Below, piece after piece: positions 1 to 6,596 of a stretch of 8,257 nucleotides of DNA. A program made the translations under genes and the position numbers. This DNA comes from Spirochaetaceae bacterium (GTDB taxonomy: Bacteria; Spirochaetota; Spirochaetia; Treponematales; Breznakiellaceae). Each line of letters starts with the position of its first letter. Position 1 is the stretch's first letter. The stretch covers positions 1-8,257 of the forward strand of contig JAITGJ010000059.1 of the NCBI GenBank assembly GCA_031280705.1, read 5' to 3'. The notes under the pieces were generated by a model. It had not been told where the DNA came from. It saw only the letters and a list, made by a program, of their open reading frames with translations, and ran no database searches.

Positions 1-75
1 GACCTCTATTCATCTGCGGCATGGTTGTATCGCTTGCTATACAAGATGAAGCAACCGCCGTATGCTGTCAAGTAA
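1..75 (+). CDS. Possible C-terminal tail of a gene cut by the left edge
   Basis: Frame 1 is open from the first base to a TAA at 73-75 and gives 24 residues, ending in LLYKMKQPPYAVK. The peptide is rich in Leu, Tyr and Lys, has a plausible amphipathic stretch (AAWLYRLLYKMK), and looks more protein-like than the other frames here. No start can be seen because the gene would begin outside the window. The tail is too short to assign a family, and I do not recognise it. If it is real, it runs in the same direction as the lipoprotein gene, 507 bases upstream of that gene's start. Chance openness over 24 codons is quite possible, so this is a tentative call. Confidence 0.35.
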   Translation, partial: DLYSSAAWLYRLLYKMKQPPYAVK

Positions 76-114
76 TCCGGGGATCCACGCCGCACCGGGG
101 AGCCGTGTCCATCC

Positions 115-210
115 GGGGGGAAAATTGAAAATTGAGCAGTGGAAAGAGGAAAACCGCTCATTTCTCCATGCGCAACTTTCAATGCTCCTCTTTCAATGCT
201 CAATTCCCCC
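115..210. repeat. AT-rich imperfect inverted repeat with internal direct repeats
   Basis: The left arm runs from the G run at 115 to 149 and contains ATTGAGCAGTGGAAAGAGG at 131-149. The right arm at 187-210 reads, on the other strand, GGGGGAATTGAGCATTGAAAGAGG in two parts (GGGGGA, then ATTGAGCATTGAAAGAGG). The arms differ by one mismatch and one gap across the core; the left arm has a few extra AT bases. Inside the right half, CTTTCAATGCTC occurs twice (176-187 and 190-201), 14 bases apart. The element lies in non-coding DNA, is much more AT-rich than its surroundings, and could be a small dispersed intergenic repeat. Confidence 0.6.
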
Positions 211-248
211 TCTTCCGGCAAAAATTCACAATATTTTCCATTTTTTCC

Positions 249-277
249 TTGCAAAAGCAATAGCCGGGAACAATACT
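249..277 (+). promoter_or_regulatory. Weak candidate sigma-70 promoter for the lipoprotein gene
   Basis: TTGCAA at 249-254 and AATACT at 272-277 are separated by 17 bases, and each matches the consensus at four of six positions. A start near 284 would give a leader of about 300 bases that contains the 13-C run. A later AT-rich stretch (TTATGTAAT at 382-390) could serve as a -10 region instead, but it has no convincing -35 partner. Neither is strong. Confidence 0.2.
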
Positions 278-345
278 TAACCTTATGGAATACATGAGTC
301 CTTCCGGTGCGAAGAAACCCGCGCGGCGCGTTTTGCCGGTGGAAT

Positions 346-358
346 CCCCCCCCCCCCC
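346..358. repeat. Homopolymer run of 13 C
   Basis: Thirteen consecutive C residues, read as poly-G on the other strand, lie in the spacer 225 bases upstream of the lipoprotein start. G/C runs of this length change length readily by slipped-strand replication. In Treponema pallidum, poly-G tracts near promoters and early in reading frames are linked to phase variation of surface antigens. Here the tract is outside the called coding region. An effect on transcription or on the leader is inference. Assembly error in a homopolymer is also possible. Confidence 0.95.
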
Positions 359-570
359 AACCGTACATTTCCGCGAAAAAGTTATGTAATTTCTTTATTT
401 ACGATAAGTTGGATAAAAAACCACCGCGTCTTTTTTGGCCGCCGGTGCGCTTCCCCGCGGAAAAATATGCGCGCGGGAAACGTCCGTTTTTTGTGCGGAG
501 CCATCCGTTCCCTGCCCCCGTTTGTCTTTTTTATGCGGCGTTGCCGCGTTTCCCCAAATCTTCTCCCCAC

Positions 571-576
571 AAGGAG
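571..576 (+). promoter_or_regulatory. Shine-Dalgarno site of the lipoprotein gene
   Basis: AAGGAG sits six bases before the ATG at 583. It fixes the start at the methionine that begins the signal peptide, not at the GTG 92 codons upstream in the same frame. Confidence 0.85.
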
Positions 577-582
577 TCTTAT

Positions 583-3276
583 ATGAATTTGTCTTTTGCG
601 AAGAAATGCATGCTGCTGGCAATGGCGGCCTCCCTTGTCCTGGTCTCCTGTCTTAACCCCATCGGGCTGCCATCTTACGGCAGTACGCAGGGGTCCACCG
701 GCGGCGGAGACATCGCGCCGGGTGAGGGCAGACTCATTATCAAAAACCTTACCCGTGATTTTGCCGTCAACCGGGTAAGTTTTGACCCTCATTCGGGACA
801 GGACAGCGCGCCTGATCTTGAACCGGGTCCGGAAAAGAGCAATCAGCGCTCCGTTGCGCTTCCGGCCGGGCTTTGGAAGGTTACGGCGATTTACGGCCCG
901 CACGGCGCCACCACCTCCATAAATGATGTAATGGTAACCGAAGGCAACGCCACAACGCTCTATTTCTACAAAACGCGCACCGCTTCCGGCTCCCTGGAAA
1001 CGCAGTGGCTCCCGCCGCCGGACGCGGATCTTTCCGGCAACGCCAACCCCGGTGATGTGATTTCCGAGGATGAGGGATTTTTGCATGTGATCAATAAATC
1101 AACGCTTACCTATATTACGGGCGTTGAATACAATAACGGCGCAACCTGGATCCAGTCGGCGATCCCCGCGCCCGCAGGCATGAGCGGCAATATCGCGCCG
1201 GGACAGGCTTCCGCCCCGAATCTGGTGCTCCCGCGCGGGAACTGGGCAATCCGGTTCCGGCTTCTGGGCAAAGACCTGCCCAGCGTGGCAATTTCGCGCT
1301 CCATTCTCGCGGGGCAGACGGTGGACGTGGAGTATACGGACTCCCTGATTACGGACCGGCCCCCGTCCGGGTTCGGCTCGCTGCGCATCGTGAACAATCT
1401 GCCGGACCGGCCCATCACCAGAATCGTTACCCGTACCCAGATAAACAATTATGAACCGGAGCCGCTTGAACTTTCCGGTTCGATTGCGCAGGATGGCGGC
1501 TCGCAGGTACGGACGCTCCGCGCGGGAGATACGCCCAACTCACGGCGGGACTATATTGTGCAGTGCTACGTGGCCGCCAATGAGTATTACGAAGAAGTGG
1601 CGCGGATCATTGATGAAACGATTACAGATGTCTTTATCACAAAAGATTCGCCGAGGACTACGGAAGGCGGCGGGGGAGGCGGTGGAAGCGGCGCGGCGGA
1701 CGGCGCGCTTACCATATACAACCGCTACGCCGGACAGCTTCCGTTCAAGATATTCAAGATTTATCTGTACCGGGAAATGAGCGCCGCCTCGTGGGACGGT
1801 TATGTACCGCCGGGCAATCCGCTTTATCCGCAGCCGCCCGCGAACGGGGCGCTTCACTACAACGGTTCTACCGCCTACACCGGGGACGCGTATGTAGAGA
1901 AGCAGGATTACCACACATTCGGCGCTATTCCGGAAGGCGCGTACAAACTGCTGATTGTGGGCGGTTCGTATCACTGGAATTTTTACAGCCCCGGTACCGC
2001 GGTTCCGGGAACCTCCATTATGGTGAACGAAAAGCGCATCACCTACGACTGCGGGAATGTGTTTATCGCCGCGGGCAGCGCGAAGGTGTATAACTTCGAT
2101 CCCTATGCACAGGGCGCGCCGGACCGCGACACCCCAACCGGCACGGTAAAAATTACATTCTTTCACGCGGGAACCGGGCAGGGCCAGTACGGGGACGCCG
2201 GGCCGCTCGCGCGGATACAGATTATCGCGGGAAGCGAAAGTGAAACGGCGGATCCCGCCGCGCACGTGTACAATGTCGTACAGTCAAACACCACGGTGAA
2301 CGGGCCGCAGGCGTCGCAGGTTGGCGTGAGCAGCATGACGCCGCAGCGGTTTATCGTATACGACAACAACAACGGCCTTTTGCCCGGACAGAAAATCGAA
2401 TTTTTGCTTCCTCCGGGGGCGTACGCCGTGCGCGTATATAATCCGGCGGGCAATGGTACAACCGCGAGCCTCTGGTACGGGCGGGATCATTCCTATTACC
2501 TGGATTTACACATCAAGGCGGAGGCGACCCGCACCGTTAACCTGCAATGGAAATGGCCGCATATCACCATTGATTCGGAACTGCTCCGCAACACGACGGT
2601 TCCGTCTACCGTTACCGATATAGGATTGACCAGCAAAAAAACCACCTGGCTGCACCCCGGGGCGGATTTAAGTACCTTCTGGGCCAATACCCCGGCCTGG
2701 ACCCAATACGAGATTGAATCGGCCCAATGGTACTTTTTCCCCTGGGTTGACCCTGCGGTGCATGGACAGGAAAGCGACTGGGCAATCGCTTCGCATTACG
2801 AAGTTAATTGGGATGTTGCGCCCAGCGGCGTTAGGAGCGGCGCCCAGCCCTGGAAACTAAACGCGGCGTGGAAGCTCCGTAGTGATCAGGCTAACGGTTT
2901 TGATGGTTCTATCCTGCTGCCGGGGGGCGAGAACCATGGGACAACTGCCCAAAAGGGATATTATAGCTGTGTACTTACCCTTAAGCCCAAAACCGGGTAC
3001 ACGTTCCGGGGGTTCACTCCCTCAAACGATCCGCCCGTCGGTTACAACAATGTCAATCACCAGGGAACCGGGATGCGCTTTGACGACAATGTTGCCAGCA
3101 GTACCAATATGGTGGGCATCAACAATGACTACCAGAACTGGTACTACCGCATCCGGCACATGGGTTTCTCCTCGTACCAGAAGTGGATAATCACGGACGG
3201 CATTATCGGCAATACGGGAAAACTGCCCGGACAGGACCGGATCAAGGTGAAATTCCTCTTCAAGTTTTGCCATTGA
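583..3276 (+). CDS. Large multi-domain lipoprotein of unknown function
   Basis: An 897-residue protein starting at an ATG with a strong ribosome site and ending in TGA. Residues 1-23 form a lipoprotein signal peptide: Lys7-Lys8, a hydrophobic stretch, then LVSC with Cys23 as the predicted lipidated residue. The mature part should therefore be anchored in a membrane facing the periplasm or the outside. Five modules of similar pattern follow at about 48-130, 163-252, 264-354, 373-506 and 519-657. Most open with Gly-x-Leu-x-Ile-x-Asn (RLIIKNL, FLHVINK, SLRIVNN, ALTIYNR; the fifth is TVKITFF). Modules 1, 4 and 5 carry a Leu/Ile-Pro-x-Gly-x-Tyr/Trp turn (LPAGLW, IPEGAY, LPPGAY); module 2 has LPRGNW. 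All end in a Val-rich strand. This suggests repeated beta-sandwich folds. A Gly7 linker (362-368) separates modules 3 and 4. Residues 658-897 form a different region rich in Trp, Tyr and Asn, with a GYTFRGF motif at 805-811 that recalls beta-strand motifs in other spirochaete surface proteins. No catalytic motif is seen. A role as surface adhesin or structural protein is a guess. Confidence 0.9.
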   Translation: MNLSFAKKCMLLAMAASLVLVSCLNPIGLPSYGSTQGSTGGGDIAPGEGRLIIKNLTRDFAVNRVSFDPHSGQDSAPDLEPGPEKSNQRSVALPAGLWKVTAIYGPHGATTSINDVMVTEGNATTLYFYKTRTASGSLETQWLPPPDADLSGNANPGDVISEDEGFLHVINKSTLTYITGVEYNNGATWIQSAIPAPAGMSGNIAPGQASAPNLVLPRGNWAIRFRLLGKDLPSVAISRSILAGQTVDVEYTDSLITDRPPSGFGSLRIVNNLPDRPITRIVTRTQINNYEPEPLELSGSIAQDGGSQVRTLRAGDTPNSRRDYIVQCYVAANEYYEEVARIIDETITDVFITKDSPRTTEGGGGGGGSGAADGALTIYNRYAGQLPFKIFKIYLYREMSAASWDGYVPPGNPLYPQPPANGALHYNGSTAYTGDAYVEKQDYHTFGAIPEGAYKLLIVGGSYHWNFYSPGTAVPGTSIMVNEKRITYDCGNVFIAAGSAKVYNFDPYAQGAPDRDTPTGTVKITFFHAGTGQGQYGDAGPLARIQIIAGSESETADPAAHVYNVVQSNTTVNGPQASQVGVSSMTPQRFIVYDNNNGLLPGQKIEFLLPPGAYAVRVYNPAGNGTTASLWYGRDHSYYLDLHIKAEATRTVNLQWKWPHITIDSELLRNTTVPSTVTDIGLTSKKTTWLHPGADLSTFWANTPAWTQYEIESAQWYFFPWVDPAVHGQESDWAIASHYEVNWDVAPSGVRSGAQPWKLNAAWKLRSDQANGFDGSILLPGGENHGTTAQKGYYSCVLTLKPKTGYTFRGFTPSNDPPVGYNNVNHQGTGMRFDDNVASSTNMVGINNDYQNWYYRIRHMGFSSYQKWIITDGIIGNTGKLPGQDRIKVKFLFKFCH

Positions 3277-3332
3277 TTCATGTTTAACGGCCCCCGGCGG
3301 CCGCGCGTAGATGACTTATTTTGCGCTCCGCG

Positions 3333-3370
3333 AAAAAAAAGCCCGGCGCAGGACGCGCTGCGTCTTGCGC
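3333..3370 (-). terminator. Terminator-like hairpin plus T8, leftward reading
   Basis: Bases 3346-3356 pair with 3360-3370 (11 pairs, one of them G-U, loop of three bases). On the minus strand the stem is followed after five bases by eight T (the A run at 3333-3340), the form of an intrinsic terminator. No leftward gene is recognised upstream of it, so it could stop antisense transcription from secA, or the A run may be coincidental. The same stem also forms in rightward RNA, as the first of three consecutive hairpins. Confidence 0.35.
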
Positions 3371-3375
3371 GCCCC

Positions 3376-3400
3376 GTGGAACCTGCCGCGCGGGTTCCGT
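3376..3400 (+). other. Second hairpin of the lipoprotein-secA spacer
   Basis: GGAACC at 3378-3383 pairs with GGTTCC at 3393-3398. The stem can extend inward by a U-G and a G-C pair, leaving a loop of five bases, and outward by two G-U type pairs. It lies directly between the hairpins at 3346-3370 and 3401-3437. Confidence 0.6.
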
Positions 3401-3437
3401 CCAATGCCCAGGGCCGCGTAGCGGCCCTGGGCATTGG
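3401..3437. terminator. Perfect 17-bp inverted repeat before secA
   Basis: Bases 3401-3417 (CCAATGCCCAGGGCCGC) are exactly complementary to 3421-3437, with a three-base loop GTA at 3418-3420. The very stable stem lies 125 bases after the lipoprotein stop and ends 39 bases before the secA start. No U run follows on either side, so it is not a textbook intrinsic terminator. It could still block or pause transcription, protect the 3' end of the lipoprotein message, or fold in a secA leader. Its presence is certain; its role is inferred. Confidence 0.5.
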
Positions 3438-3440
3438 GCC

Positions 3441-3470
3441 TTGAACCTTGCCGCCTTTCGGGGCTACAGT
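3441..3470 (+). promoter_or_regulatory. Candidate secA promoter
   Basis: TTGAAC (3441-3446) and TACAGT (3465-3470) are 18 bases apart, each with four of six consensus matches. Transcription would start about at the A of the secA ATG (3477), giving a message with almost no leader. That would fit the lack of a Shine-Dalgarno site. Weak evidence. Confidence 0.2.
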
Positions 3471-3476
3471 ATCCCT

Positions 3477-6239
3477 ATGCTTGAAAAATTCGTCAAAGCC
3501 CTGTTCGGCACCCAGCACGAACGGGACCTCAAGGCGCTTTTGCCCATCCTGCACGCGGTAAACGAAAAAGAAGCGTGGGCCGCCGCCCTGCCGGAACAGG
3601 CGTTCCCCGAAGAAACCGCCCGCTTTCGGGAACGCCTCGCCGGGGGGGAAAGCCCCGACGATTTTCTGCCGGAAGCCTTTGCCCTGGCGCGGGAAGCGGC
3701 GCGGCGGAACCTGGGGGAACGGCCCTACGATGTTCAGGTGCTGGGGTCCATCGTGCTCCATCAGGGAAAAATCGTTGAGATGAAAACCGGCGAGGGTAAA
3801 ACCCTGATGAGCGTCGCGCCGGTGTATCTTAACGCCCTCACCGGGAAAGGCGTTCATGTGGTTACGGTAAACGATTACCTGGCTTCCCGCGATGCGGCAT
3901 GGATGCGGCCCGTATTCAGTTACCTGGGACTCACCGTGGGAACAATTCTTTCCGACATGGACAACGAGCGGCGGAAACAAAATTACGCCTGCGACATTAC
4001 CTACGGCACCAATAATGAGTTCGGTTTCGATTACCTGCGGGACAATATGCTCTGGGACCTTTCCCGGCGGGTCCAGCGGGGACACCATTTCTGCGTAGTT
4101 GACGAAATCGACTCAATTCTGATAGACGAAGCGCGGACGCCGCTTATCATTTCCGGCGCGGCAGAGGACGATACGTGGAAATACGCGGAAGTGGACCGCC
4201 TGCTTTCCACGCTGGAAGAAATCCGGAAAAAGGAAAACGGCGATTATCCCGATGAAGCCCAGGGCGAGGAAGTAATCGGCGATTACAAACTCAACGAAAA
4301 AAACAAAAGCGTTTCCTTTTCCAACGACGGCCTTGCAAAAATAGAAGAACTGCTCAAAAAGCGGAATCTGATTAAGGGCGCGATTGTTGACGAGGAAAAT
4401 TTCGAGTACATTCACTACTTTACCCAGGCGCTCCGTGCGCACAAGCTGTTTCATATTGATGTAGATTATGTGGTAGAAGACGGCCAGGTGCAGATCGTGG
4501 ACGAATTTACGGGCCGCATTCTGCACGGGCGGCGCTATTCAGACGGCCTCCACCAGGCAATTGAGGCGAAGGAGCGGATACGCATTGCCCAGCGGAACCG
4601 GACGCTCGCCACCATCACGTTCCAGAATTTCTTCCGCCTCTACCGTAAAATCTCCGGCATGACCGGCACCGCCGACACAGAAGCCGTGGAGTTTTCCCGC
4701 ATTTACAGCCTTGACGTTGCGGTTATCCCGACGAATCTTCCCGTGGCGCGCAATGATGAAGACGATGTAGTGTACCTGAACGAAAAGGACAAGTACGAAG
4801 CCCTCTGCGATGAGATTGCGGACGCCCACAAAAAGGGCCAGCCGATTCTGGTGGGGACGGTTTCCATCGAAAAATCCGAACGGATCGCGGCGCTCCTCAC
4901 CCGGCGGGGCATACCGCACGAGGTGCTCAACGCGAAAAACCATGCCCGCGAAGCGGTAATTATTGCCGAGGCGGGCGCGAAGGGGGCGGTAACCATCGCC
5001 ACCAACATGGCGGGCCGCGGCACGGACATCAAACTGGGCGGCAATCCCGAACATCGCGCGCGCAAGCGGGCGGGAACAACCGCCGCGCCGGAAAAGTACG
5101 CGGAGATTTACCGCGATGAATACGAAAAATGGAAAGCGGATTACGGGGAAGTAAAATCGCTCGGCGGCCTTTATGTTATCGGCACGGAACGGCACGAAAG
5201 CCGCCGCATCGATAATCAGCTCCGGGGACGGTCGGGACGTCAGGGAGACCCGGGCCGCTCAAAGTTTTTTATCAGCATGGAAGACGATTTGATGCGGCTC
5301 TTTGGCGGCGACAATATCAGAAGCCTCATGTCGAAAATCGGCATGCAGGACGGAGAGCCGATTTATCATCCCTGGCTCAACAAGAGCATCGAACGGGCAC
5401 AGAAAAAAGTAGAGGAGCGGAATTTTGAAATTCGCAAACACCTCCTTGAATACGACGATGTGCTTAACCAGCAGCGGAAATTTATTTACGAACAGCGGGA
5501 TGCCATACTCAAGGATGACAATCTCGCGGGCCGCATCCGCGATGCCACGGCGGACATGGTAGACAGCGCCCTCGCCGCCTATAGCGAAACCGCGAAGCGC
5601 GATCAGGCCCGCGCGGTGCAGGAGCTTGTGGAGTATCTCAAGGTACGGTTCGGCTATCCGTTCAGGCCGGAAGGCACAGGAAAGGAAATCTATCAGGCAG
5701 AAAAACTGCGCGATCGGATTATTGCGGACCTTGAACGGGACATCGCCAGCAAGGAAGAGATTGCCGGAAAGGCAAACATCAATGCGTTTATCAGAATGCA
5801 GTACCTCCAGTCAATTGACCGGAAGTGGCTCGATCATCTGGAAAATATGGAAGGACTGCGGGAATCAGTATACCTTCGCAGTTACGCGCAGAAAAATCCG
5901 CTCACGGAATACAAACTGGAAGGCGCGCAGATTTTCGACACGATGATCGACACAATCCGCGCGGAAATCGCCTCCCGGGTACACCTGGTGCGCATCCAGC
6001 TTGCCGGAGACCGCGATGCCCGGCAGGGACCGGCCATGAACCACTCGGCCAGCCACGGCTCGATGGGGGCCTTTACCGCCGGCGGTGAAAGCCGGACCAC
6101 TACGGGAAGCGCGGCCCCGCCCGCCGCCCAGGGACACGCGGAAAAGGTTACGGTGGTGCGGGCCATGCCCAAGGTGGGACGGAACGACCCGTGTCCCTGC
6201 GGGAGCGGGAAAAAGTACAAGTTCTGCCACGGACGGTAG
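3477..6239 (+). CDS. secA: Protein translocase subunit SecA
   Basis: A 920-residue ATPase that drives preproteins through the SecYEG channel; it cycles between cytosol and inner membrane. All family landmarks are present. Walker A MKTGEGKT is at 102-109, TYGTNNEFGFDYLRDNM at 175-191 and the Walker B-type VVDEID at 207-212. TPLIISG at 221-227 ends the first part of NBD1, and the preprotein cross-linking domain spans about 228-370. SGMTGTA is at 393-399, NMAGRGTDIKLGG at 510-522 in NBD2, and motif VI QLRGRSGRQGDPG at 581-593. The helical scaffold and wing regions include WLDHLENMEGLRESVYLRSY near 784-803. A low-complexity linker (about 845-890) leads to the zinc-binding tail with Cys906, Cys908, Cys917 and His918, which in known SecA proteins contacts SecB or ribosomes. 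The start MLEKFVKALFG matches the usual SecA N-terminus. An in-frame TTG 52 codons upstream adds non-family sequence and was rejected. No Shine-Dalgarno site is visible. No frameshift or missing motif is seen, so the gene should be functional. It stands alone, without other sec genes nearby. Confidence 0.98.
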   Translation: MLEKFVKALFGTQHERDLKALLPILHAVNEKEAWAAALPEQAFPEETARFRERLAGGESPDDFLPEAFALAREAARRNLGERPYDVQVLGSIVLHQGKIVEMKTGEGKTLMSVAPVYLNALTGKGVHVVTVNDYLASRDAAWMRPVFSYLGLTVGTILSDMDNERRKQNYACDITYGTNNEFGFDYLRDNMLWDLSRRVQRGHHFCVVDEIDSILIDEARTPLIISGAAEDDTWKYAEVDRLLSTLEEIRKKENGDYPDEAQGEEVIGDYKLNEKNKSVSFSNDGLAKIEELLKKRNLIKGAIVDEENFEYIHYFTQALRAHKLFHIDVDYVVEDGQVQIVDEFTGRILHGRRYSDGLHQAIEAKERIRIAQRNRTLATITFQNFFRLYRKISGMTGTADTEAVEFSRIYSLDVAVIPTNLPVARNDEDDVVYLNEKDKYEALCDEIADAHKKGQPILVGTVSIEKSERIAALLTRRGIPHEVLNAKNHAREAVIIAEAGAKGAVTIATNMAGRGTDIKLGGNPEHRARKRAGTTAAPEKYAEIYRDEYEKWKADYGEVKSLGGLYVIGTERHESRRIDNQLRGRSGRQGDPGRSKFFISMEDDLMRLFGGDNIRSLMSKIGMQDGEPIYHPWLNKSIERAQKKVEERNFEIRKHLLEYDDVLNQQRKFIYEQRDAILKDDNLAGRIRDATADMVDSALAAYSETAKRDQARAVQELVEYLKVRFGYPFRPEGTGKEIYQAEKLRDRIIADLERDIASKEEIAGKANINAFIRMQYLQSIDRKWLDHLENMEGLRESVYLRSYAQKNPLTEYKLEGAQIFDTMIDTIRAEIASRVHLVRIQLAGDRDARQGPAMNHSASHGSMGAFTAGGESRTTTGSAAPPAAQGHAEKVTVVRAMPKVGRNDPCPCGSGKKYKFCHGR

Positions 6240-6243
6240 ACGG

Positions 6244-6298
6244 CGGCGCGCCAGCCCGCTCTCCCTCCGCCGGAGGAGGCGGGCGTCCCGGCGCGCCG
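6244..6298. terminator. GC-rich hairpin after secA
   Basis: CGGCGCGCC at 6244-6252 pairs with GGCGCGCCG at 6290-6298. Inside, GCCCGC (6254-6259) pairs with GCGGGC (6279-6284), and CCTCC pairs with GGAGG across a short loop near 6268. It begins five bases after the secA stop, where a terminator is expected, but no U run follows, so it is either a non-canonical terminator or a 3'-end stabiliser. Confidence 0.45.
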
Positions 6299-6299
6299 G

Positions 6300-6557
6300 A
6301 CGCAAAACAGCCGCAGGCGGTTATGCGCACCGGGCTTTACCCGATTTCATTTCTTTCACTGGACTTGTTCGCTAACGCGGCTGGTTATCGGCCAAGTATC
6401 CGCAAAATGCACCGCAGCACCCTAACACAATATGTCTCACATTCCATTCCCCGCCCAAAAACCAAAATCCATGGAATATAAACACCTATTGCGGAATCCC
6501 CTTGCTAGAGGCTAAACCGTAAACAACACGGTAAAACAGATGCACGCCATTTCTTTT
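6300..6557. other. Non-coding part of the convergent gap
   Basis: No convincing gene is seen on either strand between the secA hairpin and the micro-ORF. There is a weak inverted repeat, ATTCCAT (6441-6447) and ATGGAAT (6471-6477), with a 23-base loop, and a five-pair ACCGT/ACGGT stem near 6515-6533. Neither has a clear T run, so I cannot point to a definite terminator for the leftward gene. Confidence 0.5.
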
Positions 6558-6578
6558 TCACCCCGTATCCTGTTCCAT
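6558..6578 (-). CDS. Six-codon ORF with a strong ribosome site; possible gene remnant
   Basis: After the stop of the leftward solenoid gene (6597-6599) come five bases, then AAAGGAG (6591 down to 6585), six bases, and an ATG at 6578-6576. The frame reads MEQDTG and then TGA. Position and spacing are exactly those of a second gene in an operon, but the frame closes at once. It may be the start of a decayed gene, a real minimal peptide, or chance. Another frame starting nearby encodes KKKWRASVLPCC before stopping, which also gives nothing recognisable. Confidence 0.25.
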   Translation of the reverse strand: MEQDTG

Positions 6579-6584
6579 TTTTCA

Positions 6585-6591
6585 CTCCTTT
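6585..6591 (-). promoter_or_regulatory. Orphan Shine-Dalgarno site
   Basis: AAAGGAG on the minus strand, identical in its seven bases to the site in front of the solenoid gene itself, is placed six bases before an ATG but followed by only six codons. Confidence 0.45.
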
Positions 6592-6596
6592 GCTGT

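Noticed and set aside
6..368. Leftward 120-residue open frame beginning just before the poly-G run
   Set aside because: The frame starts MYGWGGGG because of the homopolymer, has no ribosome site, and the product is not protein-like. It crosses the AT-rich inverted repeat.
307..582. N-terminal extension of the lipoprotein from a GTG at 307
   Set aside because: It has no ribosome site, its composition is dominated by Pro, Arg and Lys from biased DNA, and it would put 92 residues before a perfect lipoprotein signal peptide.
382..1086. Leftward 234-residue frame opposite the lipoprotein start
   Set aside because: It is a shadow of the lipoprotein frame in GC-rich DNA; Arg-rich product, no signals, no recognisable domains.
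3321..3476. 52-codon upstream extension of SecA from a TTG
   Set aside because: SecA proteins begin as at 3477. The extension reads through the hairpins and is not family-like.
3144..4088. Leftward 314-residue frame overlapping the lipoprotein end and the secA start
   Set aside because: It is antisense to a firmly identified secA and crosses the hairpin cluster; the product is not protein-like.
6085..6481. Rightward frames overlapping and following the secA 3' end
   Set aside because: They are in other frames of the secA tail and the GC hairpin; their products are low-complexity and Arg-rich, with no ribosome sites suited to a gene.
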